The translations under genes were made by a program, and so were the position numbers. 64,000 bases of DNA from Vibrio tapetis subsp. quintayensis (GTDB lineage Bacteria; Pseudomonadota; Gammaproteobacteria; Enterobacterales; Vibrionaceae), in NCBI RefSeq assembly GCF_030409945.1, contig NZ_JAUFQV010000028.1, positions 186,001 to 250,000 on the forward strand. The letters are read 5' to 3'. Numbering within the stretch: position 1 is the stretch's first letter; the number at the start of each line of letters is the position of its first letter. Below the pieces are notes generated by a model. The model saw only the letters and a list, made by a program, of their open reading frames with translations, was not told where the DNA came from and made no database searches. Shown piece after piece: positions 34,110 through 44,103 of this stretch.

Positions 34110-36578
34110 TTACCATTCCAGCAATTTATTTAGCCATTGCAAGGGTTTATTATCACAAGCTTGTTTAATGTTCCCTTCGATGTCCCACACAGGCAAGCGT
34201 AAATCGTTTCCGCAATCTACTTTAAGGCCACCCGATGGCTGAGCTTTAAAGCCCAATGTGGTGACTTGCTGTGGCCATGGCAATATCAATTTCTCTGGCG
34301 CTCGGTTGGTTAAATATTGGTGATAAACACGCAAAGCACCGCTCGCTCCAGTCAGTTGAGTGGGTTTGTTATCATCTCGCCCCACCCAAACCGTCACCAC
34401 TTCACGACCATCGACACCGACAAACCAGCTATCACGAGTATCATTACTGGTTCCTGTTTTACCCGCCAACGCAGCCCAGGAGAATTTCTGCTGTAAATAT
34501 CGCCCAGTTCCTTGAGCAACTGCAGTTTTCATCGCATACGTCGTGAGCCAAGCCGCTTGTTGTGAAACCGTTTGAGATACGCGAGGAATAGAGCGGTAGA
34601 TCACCTCTCCATCGCTGTCTTTAACACTACGCAATGCGCTCAGAGGCGCTTTCTTACCAGAGTTAGTGAGCGTTTGATACATTTGAGCCACTTGATAGGG
34701 CGTTAACGAGAACGCACCCAAAAACATAGATGGTACAGGGCGGATCTCTTGCCTATCAACGCCTAGCTGTTCAAAGGTATCCATGACTGGTTTTATGCCA
34801 AGCTCTAAGCCTAACCTGACGGTTGGCACATTAAGTGAACGAGCAAACGCTAAATACAAAGGTACATCACCTCTGAATTTCCTATCGTAGTTTTTCGGCG
34901 CCCAAACACTGCCCTTACTGCCTTTCATGGTGAGCGGCTTATCTTCTAGCGTACTGGCCAAGGTGTACTTTTTAGGCTGACTGAGCGCTGTTAGGTACAC
35001 CGCAGGCTTTGCCAATGAACCGATTGGTCGACTTGCATTCAGCGCTCGGTTAAAGCCATCGTATCCGGTTCTTTTTCCGCCAACCATCGCTCTAATCTCA
35101 CCACTGCGGCGATCAACAGCAATGGCAGCGGCCTCTAGTCCTTTGCTGGTTTTCAACTCTAACTGAGGGATTTTGCGTTTGACCGCTTTTTCCAATTCAA
35201 ACTGAGACACCGGGTCAAGTGACGTATACACTTTTAAGCCCGCTTGAGTGCGGAATGCATCACCCACTTTTTGCTGTAATTCACGATTCAACTGCTGGAA
35301 ATAGGCAGGCTGCCTGCTCGCAATTTGAGGCGTATCTTGAATATCCAGCGGGCGCGTGACCGCCAATTCATACTCATTTGAAGTCAAAATATCTTGCTGC
35401 ATCATTAAACGCAAAACCAGGTCACGTCGCACTTTCGCACGTTCAGGATGACGAACTGGATTGTAATACGATGGTCCTTTGACCATCCCCACTAATAAGG
35501 CAATTTGATCGATACGCAACTCTTGAATCGGCTGGCCAAAATACAAGCGAGACGCCAAGCCAAACCCGTGAATCGCTTCTCCTCGACTTTGCCCTAAATA
35601 CACCTCATTTAGGTAAGCTTCTAAAATTCGGTCTTTGCTGTAGCGGTGATCCAAAATCAGTGCGATATAGGCCTCTCGAACCTTTCGCCACAAAGTACGC
35701 TCACGAGACAAGAATAGATTTTTTGCCAACTGCTGCGTTAAGGTGCTGCCGCCTTGTACGGTGCGTCCCGCTTTCACATTGGCAGCCAATGCGCGCAAAA
35801 TAGCAACAGGCGACACCCCTTCATGTTGATAAAAATCACGGTCTTCAGTAACCAGTAAGGCATCTACCAGTACTTCAGGGAATTGTTCACGCTTGATGAA
35901 TAAACGCTGCTCATCATTGTTCTTTTCAAGCATACCGAGCATTTTAGGGTCAATTCGCAAATACCCCATATCGCGCTCAGTTTCTAATGATTCAATACGC
36001 TCAATGCCGAGTTTACTAAAATGCAGCATGACGTGACGATAGGCTTCCGGCCCATCTTCAAATTCAAACTCTCGGCGAATCATTTCTACTTTGGTTGACG
36101 ACGATGAGTACTCTCCAGGGTGTCTGGGCGAACGCACTTTTCGATAATTAAGCACATCCAATTCATCGGTTAGTTGGTTTAAAGTAACCGGGCTCCCAGG
36201 TTCAAGCGTCAATACCCGCCCATAAACAACGGTAGGCAACTCAAACAACTGACCTTCAAAGCGCTGCTTTACGTAACTGTCTAGATAGATCCCGACAAAG
36301 ATCAATACGGCCAGTAAGGCTAGGCTGCTTTTCCACGCTAGCCCCCAAATTGTCTTCAACCAAGAACGATTGGCCTTTTTCTTTGGAGCTCGCTTACGGG
36401 GCTTTTTTGCAGCCGTTTTGGTGGGACTCTTCTTTGCCACTGGTTTTTTAGTTGTTGTTTTTTTTGCCGCAGGCTTTTTTGGCACCAACTTTTTCACTAC
36501 CGATTTTTGGAGTACCAAATCATTCATAGAGGGCATTACATGGCTCGATTGTTGGCGACTGTTTTGATTAATGTTCAT
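34110..36578 (-). CDS. mrcB: Penicillin-binding protein 1B
   Basis: An 822-residue bifunctional peptidoglycan synthase. A very Lys/Ala/Pro-rich cytoplasmic tail (about 25-70) precedes one membrane helix (about 75-100), a UB2H-like domain (about 110-195), the GT51 glycosyltransferase (EDRDFYQHEG, GGSTLTQQLAKN) and the transpeptidase (SxxK in SRPIGSLAKP, SLN in ARSLNVPT, KTG in AGKTGTSND). The UB2H domain is the docking site for the outer-membrane activator LpoB in enterobacteria; vibrios use another activator (CsiV). It overlaps hrpB as ATGA, so it is read from the hrpB transcript, as in E. coli. Confidence 0.96.
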   Translation of the reverse strand: MNINQNSRQQSSHVMPSMNDLVLQKSVVKKLVPKKPAAKKTTTKKPVAKKSPTKTAAKKPRKRAPKKKANRSWLKTIWGLAWKSSLALLAVLIFVGIYLDSYVKQRFEGQLFELPTVVYGRVLTLEPGSPVTLNQLTDELDVLNYRKVRSPRHPGEYSSSSTKVEMIRREFEFEDGPEAYRHVMLHFSKLGIERIESLETERDMGYLRIDPKMLGMLEKNNDEQRLFIKREQFPEVLVDALLVTEDRDFYQHEGVSPVAILRALAANVKAGRTVQGGSTLTQQLAKNLFLSRERTLWRKVREAYIALILDHRYSKDRILEAYLNEVYLGQSRGEAIHGFGLASRLYFGQPIQELRIDQIALLVGMVKGPSYYNPVRHPERAKVRRDLVLRLMMQQDILTSNEYELAVTRPLDIQDTPQIASRQPAYFQQLNRELQQKVGDAFRTQAGLKVYTSLDPVSQFELEKAVKRKIPQLELKTSKGLEAAAIAVDRRSGEIRAMVGGKRTGYDGFNRALNASRPIGSLAKPAVYLTALSQPKKYTLASTLEDKPLTMKGSKGSVWAPKNYDRKFRGDVPLYLAFARSLNVPTVRLGLELGIKPVMDTFEQLGVDRQEIRPVPSMFLGAFSLTPYQVAQMYQTLTNSGKKAPLSALRSVKDSDGEVIYRSIPRVSQTVSQQAAWLTTYAMKTAVAQGTGRYLQQKFSWAALAGKTGTSNDTRDSWFVGVDGREVVTVWVGRDDNKPTQLTGASGALRVYHQYLTNRAPEKLILPWPQQVTTLGFKAQPSGGLKVDCGNDLRLPVWDIEGNIKQACDNKPLQWLNKLLEW

Positions 36579-39046
36579 GAATTCAACTGTCGTTTAGTTT
36601 TAGTTGTTGCTAGGTGATTAGCAGGATCATCTGGCCATACGTGCTTAGGGTAACGGCCTTTCATCTCTTTTTTTACTTCGTTGTACGCACCTTGCCAAAA
36701 ACCGGCTAAATCTTGAGTAATTTGCAACGGCCTCTGCGCAGGCGAAAGTAATTCTAGTACCACTTTTTTTCGACCCAATGCGATAAGTGGTGAGTCTTGC
36801 TCACCAAACACTTCTTGCATTCTCACCGATAAAACAGGCTCATGCTCAGCTTGGTAGCGAATTCTTTTTCGGCTTCCTGTTGGCATGGTGTAATGGGTAG
36901 GCAGCCATTTATCAATGTCTTGATTGAGCGGCCAGCCCAAGTAAGCGTTCAACGCTTGCACCAGATCAATTTTTTTCAGCCCCGCCGCGTTTTTGATGCC
37001 CGTCATATAAGGTGTTAGCCAGCAATCCGTTTGCTCCAGTAGGCCTTGTTTAGAGACATCAGGCCAATCTTGTTCAGGTAACCACCTGACCGCACATCGC
37101 AGCCGTTCCAATAATGCAGTACTGGCCTCATTCCAGGGCAATACCGATAAACCTTTTCGTTTTACGTATTGAGTCAGGGCCTGGGTCGTTTGTGTGCTGT
37201 CTGGCTTGGCAAGCTCTATTCGGCTCAAAATTAAACCACCAAGCATTGTGCGTTGCTCGGAAATTAAACGGCCCTTTTTATCATCCCAGTCAACGTAGTC
37301 GATACTACTTTGCAGTTCTTCTGGTAAGTCTGACAGCGTTAACTCGCACGCCAGAAATATTTGACTCGCATCATGATGATGGCGCATCAGATCAATCACC
37401 ACGAGATAATCACTGGCGGCCAGTCTTTGACTGTCATCAATTTGAGCCCCGTGGCCATTTGCCAGTAAATATTGGCCACTTTGATTACCTTGGCTGCCAA
37501 CATCACGCGACTGAGCAATACGGTCAGGGTAAGCCCAACTCAAACAAGGCCCAAGTAATGATTCATCCAGCTTGTTAAGCGCAACCGACACCGAGCACTT
37601 TTGAGCTAAGGTTCGTATTCGCTGCTCGATGCGTTTTTGGTGATGATGTCGCCCATCAATCAAACGTTGCATACTGGCTTTTAAATCGATTTGTGAACGC
37701 TCCGGCTCCTCAATTAATGCAATCGCCACGAGCGAACAATTGAGCATGTCGACGTTTGTTTTTTTTGCTTTCAACAGCATTGCCGAATGTCTCGGTTCGA
37801 TACCCAGATGTTGAGCTTGATTACCTAAAGAAGTTAATGCCCTTTTAGAAGTGGTTAAGCCAATGCTATTCAGTAACGCAAACGCGCTCGACATCGCATT
37901 CGCGGGTGGTGTGTCAAGCCAATTCAACTCTGATACGTCATTGGCCCCCCACTGCAATAGCTCTAACGCAAGCGGCGCCAAATCACTGTGTAGAATTTCA
38001 GGTTCAGGTACCGCTGGCTGCTGGTTTAAATGCTCTTCACTGTAAAGGCGTACGCAGATGCCTGCTTCTAAACGCCCTGCTCGCCCCGAACGCTGCTCCG
38101 CTGACGATTGCGCAATGCTGACTTGTTCTAATTTAGTCACGCCAGTTTTCAAATTAAACTTGGCCACGCGTTCAAGACCAGAATCCACCACTAAGGTAAT
38201 GCCCTCAATGGTTAAACTGGTTTCGGCAATATTAGTTGCCAATACAACTTTTCTGCGGCCACGGCTAGCTGGTTGAATTGCCTGCTGTTGTTGCACGGGA
38301 CTAAGCTGTCCGTACAAAGGGCAAACATCAACATCTGGCCACTGCCCTAATAAATCTTGTTCTACCTGTTTAATGCTCGCGACACCGGGCAAGAATGCCA
38401 GTAGAGAGCCTTGTTCCGATGACATCAAACTAGAGATTTGCTTGGCCATGCTTGGCACCAAGCGATCATTTATTTTCATCGGTGCATAACGCGTTTCAAC
38501 AGGAAAAGCTCGACCGCGAGACTCCACATACGCCGCTTCAGGTAGCAAGCCTGACAATGCTTGCTCATCTAACGTCGCCGACATGACCAACAAAGTCAGA
38601 TCATCTCTGAGTGCCGTTTGTATTTCCAAGCTGAACGCAAGCGCAGTATCAGCATGAATGCTACGCTCATGAAACTCATCAAAAATGAGTAATGAAACGC
38701 CTGTCAACTCTGGGTCTTGCTGGATCATACGCGTCATGATCCCTTCCGTCACAATTTCTAACTGGGTATTGGCGCTGACTTTGGATTCACCTCGAACTCG
38801 AAAGCCAACACGATCCCCTACTTGCTCTCCAAGCTGCTTAGCAAGATAATTGGCAATATTTCTTGCGGCCAATCGCCTGGGTTCCAACATGATGATCTTG
38901 CCATCAACCAGGCCTTGCTTAATAAGCATTAATGGCAAGAAAGTTGACTTGCCCGCACCAGGGGCGGCTTTCAAGATAATTTGTTGATATGAATCCAGCT
39001 TCGAAAACAGTTCTGGCAACACAGCTTCAATCGGCAATTGTGACAA
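36575..39046 (-). CDS. hrpB: ATP-dependent RNA helicase HrpB
   Basis: An 823-residue DEAH-family helicase. Motif I is APGAGKST, motif II is DEFH (the HrpB variant of DEAH), motif III is SAT, motif VI is QRSGRAGR; HA2 and the HrpB-specific C-terminal domain follow. The start is TTG at 39046: MSQLPIEAVLPEL matches the E. coli N-terminus, there is no nearby ATG in frame, and AAGGG lies 8-12 bases upstream. The helicase's RNA substrate is not known. Divergent from sfsA, with 63 bases between. Confidence 0.94.
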   Translation of the reverse strand: MSQLPIEAVLPELFSKLDSYQQIILKAAPGAGKSTFLPLMLIKQGLVDGKIIMLEPRRLAARNIANYLAKQLGEQVGDRVGFRVRGESKVSANTQLEIVTEGIMTRMIQQDPELTGVSLLIFDEFHERSIHADTALAFSLEIQTALRDDLTLLVMSATLDEQALSGLLPEAAYVESRGRAFPVETRYAPMKINDRLVPSMAKQISSLMSSEQGSLLAFLPGVASIKQVEQDLLGQWPDVDVCPLYGQLSPVQQQQAIQPASRGRRKVVLATNIAETSLTIEGITLVVDSGLERVAKFNLKTGVTKLEQVSIAQSSAEQRSGRAGRLEAGICVRLYSEEHLNQQPAVPEPEILHSDLAPLALELLQWGANDVSELNWLDTPPANAMSSAFALLNSIGLTTSKRALTSLGNQAQHLGIEPRHSAMLLKAKKTNVDMLNCSLVAIALIEEPERSQIDLKASMQRLIDGRHHHQKRIEQRIRTLAQKCSVSVALNKLDESLLGPCLSWAYPDRIAQSRDVGSQGNQSGQYLLANGHGAQIDDSQRLAASDYLVVIDLMRHHHDASQIFLACELTLSDLPEELQSSIDYVDWDDKKGRLISEQRTMLGGLILSRIELAKPDSTQTTQALTQYVKRKGLSVLPWNEASTALLERLRCAVRWLPEQDWPDVSKQGLLEQTDCWLTPYMTGIKNAAGLKKIDLVQALNAYLGWPLNQDIDKWLPTHYTMPTGSRKRIRYQAEHEPVLSVRMQEVFGEQDSPLIALGRKKVVLELLSPAQRPLQITQDLAGFWQGAYNEVKKEMKGRYPKHVWPDDPANHLATTKTKRQLNS

Positions 39047-39109
39047 CGACTAACCCTTGTGATTAAATGAGTAACATCAGCCCACATTGTACATAAAAAC
39101 AGTAATAAT

Positions 39110-39823
39110 ATGCACTTTGAACCGACTTTAAAATCTGCCACGCTCATAAAGCGCTACAAACGATTCTTAGCCGATGTTGAACTTGAAGACGGCAGCATCA
39201 GAACGATTCACTGCGCGAACACAGGGGCAATGACAGGCTGTGCTGAGCCAGGTAACACCATTTGGTACTCAACATCAGACAATTTGAAGCGCAAGTATCC
39301 CAACAGTTGGGAGTTAACCCAAACCAACCAAGGTGATTTTATATGCGTCAACACCGCAAAAGCCAACGCGCTGGTTGCGGAAGCCATTGAGCAACATGGT
39401 ATCAAAGAGCTCGTTGGCTATGATTCACTCAGAGCTGAAGTGAAATATGGCAGCGAAAATAGCCGAATTGATTTTTTACTCGAGTCTGAAAACAAACCAA
39501 AGTGCTATGTAGAAGTAAAAAGCGTCACTTTATTGAAAAATGACGCACATGGTTACTTTCCGGACAGCGTGACGACTCGCGGACAAAAACATCTGCGTGA
39601 GCTCACGGAAATGGCCAGAAATGGTCAAAGAGCGGTACTTTTTTTTGCAGTATTGCACTCAGGGATTGAAAAAGTCTCCAGTGCACACTATATAGATGCC
39701 AACTATTCACGATTATTAACTGAAGCAAGAGAAAATGGTGTTGAGGTATTGTGCTACAAAGCACATATATCCAATAGTGAAATGTATCTGAAGCATGATG
39801 TTAAATTCATCGATGCGCTATGA
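39110..39823 (+). CDS. sfsA: SfsA family protein
   Basis: A 237-residue protein; E. coli SfsA is 234. The N-terminal OB-like domain ([26 protein letters not shown]) precedes a restriction-nuclease-like fold with RIDFLLES and [11 protein letters not shown], whose Asp and Glu-x-Lys look like a PD-(D/E)XK site. It was first described as a stimulator of maltose genes and DNA binding; the true activity is unsettled. It is conserved next to dksA and hrpB. Confidence 0.93.
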   Translation: MHFEPTLKSATLIKRYKRFLADVELEDGSIRTIHCANTGAMTGCAEPGNTIWYSTSDNLKRKYPNSWELTQTNQGDFICVNTAKANALVAEAIEQHGIKELVGYDSLRAEVKYGSENSRIDFLLESENKPKCYVEVKSVTLLKNDAHGYFPDSVTTRGQKHLRELTEMARNGQRAVLFFAVLHSGIEKVSSAHYIDANYSRLLTEARENGVEVLCYKAHISNSEMYLKHDVKFIDAL

Positions 39824-39953
39824 AAAATGATGCATTCTTCACAATGGCGACCTCATTGAGAGATGAGAATTTGCCACCGGCTTTTCTTTCTGCTATAGAT
39901 ACCCGCCTTATTTAACTGCCAAGCAGTTTGAAGGTGTAAGTAGGAGATGCTGT

Positions 39954-40403
39954 ATGCCAGAGAGCAACAAAAGAAAAACGCTAGGCATCCTAGCCATTGC
40001 AGGTGTTGAACCGTACCAAGAAAAAGCTGGTGAAGAGTACATGTCACCAGAGCAAACGGCTCACTTTACTAAAATCTTAGAAGCTTGGCGTAACCAGCTT
40101 AGGGAAGAAGTTGATCGCACAGTTCATCACATGCAAGATGAAGCAGCGAATTTCCCTGATCCAGTTGACCGTGCTTCTCAAGAAGAAGAATTCAGCCTAG
40201 AGCTGCGCAACCGTGACCGCGAACGTCGTTTGATCAAAAAGATCGAAAAAACATTAAACAAGATTGAAGAAGATGACTTCGGTTTCTGTGATTCTTGTGG
40301 TGTTGAAATCGGTATTCGTCGATTAGAGGCTCGCCCAACAGCTGATCTATGTATCGACTGTAAAACACTTGCTGAAATGAAAGAAAAACAAATGCAAGGC
40401 TAA
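39954..40403 (+). CDS. dksA: RNA polymerase-binding transcription factor DksA
   Basis: A 149-residue protein that works with ppGpp in the RNA polymerase secondary channel. The coiled-coil tip has DPVDRA with the key Asp and Ala, and the zinc finger is CDSCG...CIDC. GGAG lies nine bases before the ATG. A strong terminator follows, and gluQ begins only 13 bases beyond it, so gluQ needs its own promoter or readthrough. The 130-base upstream gap must hold the promoter; I could not identify one with confidence. Confidence 0.97.
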   Translation: MPESNKRKTLGILAIAGVEPYQEKAGEEYMSPEQTAHFTKILEAWRNQLREEVDRTVHHMQDEAANFPDPVDRASQEEEFSLELRNRDRERRLIKKIEKTLNKIEEDDFGFCDSCGVEIGIRRLEARPTADLCIDCKTLAEMKEKQMQG

Positions 40404-40430
40404 CCCGCCCTGCGTTAATTAATAAAGTAA

Positions 40431-40451
40431 AGGGAGCGAAAGCTCCCTTTT
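40431..40451 (+). terminator. Rho-independent terminator of dksA
   Basis: AAGGGAGC (40431-40438) and GCTCCCTT (40442-40449) with a GAA loop are followed by a T run. Confidence 0.92.
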
Positions 40452-40463
40452 TTTTGGTAATTT

Positions 40464-41363
40464 ATGATAAGCACTTCTTATGTTGGGCGTTTCGCCCCAT
40501 CGCCATCCGGCCCTCTTCATTTTGGTTCTCTCATAGCGGCGTTAGGCAGCTATTTTGATGCCCGAGCACATGATGGCCATTGGTTAGTCCGCATGGAAGA
40601 TCTCGACCCACCAAGAGAAATGGCCGGTGCCGCAGATCTGATCTTGCGCACTCTTGAAGCTTATCAGTTACATTGGGACGGCCAAGTTGTTTATCAAAGC
40701 ACTCGCCACCAGCGCTATCAAGAACAAATCGAGCTCTGGATAGCAACCGGCCAAGCGTATTTTTGCCAATGCACTCGCAAGCAAATAAAAGCCTCGGGTG
40801 GGTTTTATGATGGTATGTGCCGTGGCAAAAAACTGAATAACAGTGAACCACACTCCGTTCGGCTTCGTATGGATCACCCAGTGACTCAATTTTTTGATGA
40901 AAAGCATGGTGAGACCACGATTCCTCACGCTCTCGCAGAAGAAGACTTCATCATAAAACGACGCGATGGTTTGTATGCATACAATTTGGCAGTGGTCATT
41001 GATGATATTGACCAGGGTATCACTCAAATAGTTCGCGGTGCCGACTTGATCGAGCCGACCGGCCGCCAGGTTAGTTTGTACAAAACGCTTAAATTACCAC
41101 CAGTAAAGTACTTACATTTACCGCTTGCAATGGATGCTAACGGGAATAAACTATCGAAGCAAAATCACGCTCAAGGGATAAATATCACATCTCCTAAAGC
41201 CGAATTAATCTCAGCGATGCAGTTTTTACGCTTTGATTTACCTATAGATTTTGCTGATTTAACCGTAGAACAAATGGTTTCATGGGGCGTAGCTCATTGG
41301 CACTTAACTCAATTGCCCGATGAGATCAATATCACGTCACCATTCTCAAAACCGACGAGCTAG
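40464..41363 (+). CDS. gluQ: Glutamyl-Q tRNA(Asp) synthetase
   Basis: A 299-residue truncated GluRS-like enzyme that attaches glutamate to queuosine in the anticodon of tRNA-Asp. It has the HIGH-type motif in APSPSGPLHFGSLIAALGSY, zinc ligands in CQC and a following Tyr/Cys, and the KMSKS-type loop NKLSKQNHA, but no anticodon-binding domain, as expected. The start at 40464 matches the family N-terminus; its ribosome site is poor. pcnB follows after 48 bases. Confidence 0.95.
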   Translation: MISTSYVGRFAPSPSGPLHFGSLIAALGSYFDARAHDGHWLVRMEDLDPPREMAGAADLILRTLEAYQLHWDGQVVYQSTRHQRYQEQIELWIATGQAYFCQCTRKQIKASGGFYDGMCRGKKLNNSEPHSVRLRMDHPVTQFFDEKHGETTIPHALAEEDFIIKRRDGLYAYNLAVVIDDIDQGITQIVRGADLIEPTGRQVSLYKTLKLPPVKYLHLPLAMDANGNKLSKQNHAQGINITSPKAELISAMQFLRFDLPIDFADLTVEQMVSWGVAHWHLTQLPDEINITSPFSKPTS

Positions 41364-41401
41364 GCTATTATAAGCCGCTATTTTTGAGCACAAACGTAAT
41401 C

Positions 41402-41414
41402 GAGGTGGGCTATT
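41402..41414 (+). promoter_or_regulatory. Ribosome site and AUU start codon of pcnB
   Basis: GAGG (41402-41405) lies six bases before ATT (41412-41414). This is the only in-frame position after the stop at 41397 that aligns with the start of E. coli PcnB, which is itself known to use AUU. Confidence 0.75.
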
Positions 41415-42794
41415 TTAGGTCAAGTTACTCGCTTTTGTCGTCAGTTATTAACGAAGAAAAGCCAACAAGATGGTCGCTCAAACGGAGAAATTACTCTGAA
41501 AATTTTTACCCGAGAAGAACATGATATTTCTCGCAGACAAATTAGCGACAACGCACTAAAAGTGCTCTATAGACTGCATAATGCTGGGTTCGATGCGTTC
41601 CTAGTAGGTGGTGGTGTACGCGATCTATTACTTGGTGAACAGCCAAAAGATTTCGATATTGCCACCAATGCCACACCGGAAGAAGTAAAACAACTTTTCC
41701 GTAATTGCCGTCTGATTGGTCGTCGTTTCCGTTTGGCTCATATCATGTTTGGTCGTGATATTATTGAAGTTGCGACGTTCCGTGGCCACCATCAAGAGCC
41801 GGCAAAACACGTTTCTGCTCAGTCTAAAGAAGGCATGTTGTTGCGAGACAACGTCTACGGCAGCGTCGATGAAGACGCCGAACGCCGTGATTTCACCATC
41901 AATGCCATGTATTACAACATCGCGGATTACAGTATCCACGATTACGCCGGTGGTGTTAAAGACCTCAACGATCGCGTTATTCGCTTGATCGGAGATCCAG
42001 AAACCCGCTATCGCGAAGATCCTGTACGAATGCTACGAGCTGCGAGATTCGCCGCCAAGCTTGATATGGAAATTTGTGAAAAAACAGCTGCACCGATTGT
42101 AGAGCTATCACCTCTTTTACGTGATATCCCTTCTGCTCGATTATTTGAAGAGTCGTTAAAACTACTTCAATCAGGCCATGGGCTTAATACTTATTACTTG
42201 ATGCGTGAATTGAACTTGTTTCAACAGCTTTTCCCGCAACTTGAACAAGATTTCACCCAAGCACAAGACTCTCATGCAGAACGCATGATTGAGCTTGCAC
42301 TGGCCTCGACAGATAAACGCATTAAAGAAGGCAAGCGTATTAATCCTGCTTTCATGTTTGCTGCATTCTTGTGGTATCCGCTTAACCGTGTCGCGCAACA
42401 ATTAATGGAAGAGCGTAACTTCAACCATTACGACGCCATTATGGAAGCGAGTAATATCGTTCTCGATACACAAGTGAAGTCTATCGCTATCCCTCGCCGC
42501 CATACTGCAACCGTTCGAGAAATTTGGCAGCTGCAGCTCCGTCTACCTCGCCGTAGCGGAAAACGAGCATCTCGATTACTAGAGCTTAACAAGTTTAGAG
42601 CTGGTTTTGATTTCTTAGAAATGCGTGGTGAGATTGAGCAAGGTGATACCCTAGAGCTTGCTAATTGGTGGGCAACTTACCAAGAAGCGGGCCGTAATAT
42701 GCGTCAAGCTATGGTGACCGATCTGGGTGAACCCAACACAGGGCACCGTCGTAAACGCAATTACCGTAACAAAAAGAGAAAACCACAGTCATGA
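41412..42794 (+). CDS. pcnB: Poly(A) polymerase I, AUU start
   Basis: PcnB adds poly(A) to RNA 3' ends and promotes decay. From ATT 41412 the product is 460 residues (E. coli 465). The frame has no ATG, GTG or TTG before GTG 41562, yet the conserved residues RFCRQLL and HDISRRQISDNALKV lie upstream of it, so a conventional start would delete about 50 conserved residues. The nucleotidyltransferase motif LVGGGVRDLLLG...DFD and RRDFTIN are present, and the C-terminal tail is strongly basic. The AUU codon should keep expression low and dependent on IF3 discrimination. folK overlaps as ATGA. Confidence 0.9.
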   Translation: MLGQVTRFCRQLLTKKSQQDGRSNGEITLKIFTREEHDISRRQISDNALKVLYRLHNAGFDAFLVGGGVRDLLLGEQPKDFDIATNATPEEVKQLFRNCRLIGRRFRLAHIMFGRDIIEVATFRGHHQEPAKHVSAQSKEGMLLRDNVYGSVDEDAERRDFTINAMYYNIADYSIHDYAGGVKDLNDRVIRLIGDPETRYREDPVRMLRAARFAAKLDMEICEKTAAPIVELSPLLRDIPSARLFEESLKLLQSGHGLNTYYLMRELNLFQQLFPQLEQDFTQAQDSHAERMIELALASTDKRIKEGKRINPAFMFAAFLWYPLNRVAQQLMEERNFNHYDAIMEASNIVLDTQVKSIAIPRRHTATVREIWQLQLRLPRRSGKRASRLLELNKFRAGFDFLEMRGEIEQGDTLELANWWATYQEAGRNMRQAMVTDLGEPNTGHRRKRNYRNKKRKPQS

Positions 42795-43297
42795 TCAAAG
42801 CATACATTGCTATTGGTAGTAATCTTGCCGATCCTGTAGAACAAGCTAAACATGCGATTGAAGCACTCAAAACGGTGCCTAAATCTGTCTTTGTTAAGGC
42901 TTCTTCACTCTACAGCAGCACGCCAATGGGCCCGCAAGATCAGCCGGATTACATCAATGCTGTTGCTGAAATCACGACAGAATTAACACCGATGGAACTG
43001 CTTGATTGCACGCAAGCGATCGAACTGGAACATGGGCGTGTCCGTAAAGACGAGCGCTGGGGCCCAAGAACCCTAGATCTTGATATTTTACTTTACGGCG
43101 ATGAGGTGATCGATACCGAAAGATTAAACATTCCTCATTACGGGATGAAGGTACGAGAATTTGTTCTTTACCCTCTTTCGGAAATCGAGCCAAATTTACA
43201 ACTCCCTGACGGGGCTAAGCTAGCGAACCTGCTTGAACAAGTCGATCGCAATGGGCTTAGTATTTGGCATCATGAGCCAAATCCTAGTAAGGAATAA
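42791..43297 (+). CDS. folK: 6-hydroxymethyl-7,8-dihydropterin pyrophosphokinase
   Basis: A 168-residue HPPK of folate biosynthesis; it transfers pyrophosphate from ATP to the pterin. The start IAIGSNL and the signature [15 protein letters not shown] with the two Mg-binding Asp residues are intact. It overlaps pcnB by four bases and is followed by panB after two bases, so it belongs to a pcnB-folK-panB-panC transcript. Confidence 0.96.
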   Translation: MIKAYIAIGSNLADPVEQAKHAIEALKTVPKSVFVKASSLYSSTPMGPQDQPDYINAVAEITTELTPMELLDCTQAIELEHGRVRKDERWGPRTLDLDILLYGDEVIDTERLNIPHYGMKVREFVLYPLSEIEPNLQLPDGAKLANLLEQVDRNGLSIWHHEPNPSKE

Positions 43298-43299
43298 AA

Positions 43300-44094
43300 A
43301 TGAAAAACGTATCAATAAACACGCTAATGGCTTGGAAACAAGAAGGTCGTAAGTTCGCAACATCCACCGCATACGATGCAAGTTTTGCGCAGTTATTTGA
43401 AGAAGCAGAAATGCCAGCCCTTCTTGTTGGTGATTCTCTTGGTATGGTACTGCAAGGTGAGAGCTCTACCTTGCCAGTGTCTATCGATGATGTTGCTTAT
43501 CACACTCGCTGTGTTCGTGCTGGCAGCCCTAATTGCCTATTATTGGCAGACATGCCTTTCATGACCTACGCAACACCTGAACAAGCGTGTGAAAACGCGG
43601 GTAAATTGATGCAAGCCGGTGCCAATATGGTCAAGCTTGAAGGTGGTCAATGGCTTTGCGATACCGTTCGTATGCTAACTGAACGTGCTGTGCCTGTATG
43701 TGCCCACTTAGGTTTAACACCTCAATCAGTGAACATCTTCGGCGGCTTTAAAGTGCAAGGCCGTGACGAAGAACGAGCTGACCAAATGGTTCAAGATGCG
43801 ATTGCGCTACAAAATTCAGGTGCTCAACTATTGGTACTGGAATGCGTTCCTGCTTCTTTGGCAAAACGCATTACTGAAGCGCTCGCGATACCCGTCATTG
43901 GCATTGGCGCAGGTAATGATACTGACGGCCAGATCTTGGTGATGCATGATATGTTTGGCATTGCAGCCAATTACATGCCTAAGTTCTCTAAGAACTTCTT
44001 AGCAGAAACTGGGGACATTCGTACCGCGATCACGAAATACAAGGAAGATGTTCAGAGCCAAACTTTCCCAGGCCCTGAGCACACTTTTAACTAA
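43300..44094 (+). CDS. panB: 3-methyl-2-oxobutanoate hydroxymethyltransferase
   Basis: A 264-residue ketopantoate hydroxymethyltransferase, first committed step of pantothenate synthesis. It has the metal and substrate segments [21 protein letters not shown] and VIGIGAG. AAGGA precedes the ATG. panC follows after nine bases. Confidence 0.97.
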   Translation: MKNVSINTLMAWKQEGRKFATSTAYDASFAQLFEEAEMPALLVGDSLGMVLQGESSTLPVSIDDVAYHTRCVRAGSPNCLLLADMPFMTYATPEQACENAGKLMQAGANMVKLEGGQWLCDTVRMLTERAVPVCAHLGLTPQSVNIFGGFKVQGRDEERADQMVQDAIALQNSGAQLLVLECVPASLAKRITEALAIPVIGIGAGNDTDGQILVMHDMFGIAANYMPKFSKNFLAETGDIRTAITKYKEDVQSQTFPGPEHTFN

Positions 44095-44103
44095 GGAACC
44101 CCG

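Noticed and set aside
37114..37578. 154-codon plus-strand frame inside hrpB
   Set aside because: Antisense shadow; the hrpB frame has intact helicase motifs and family-like length.
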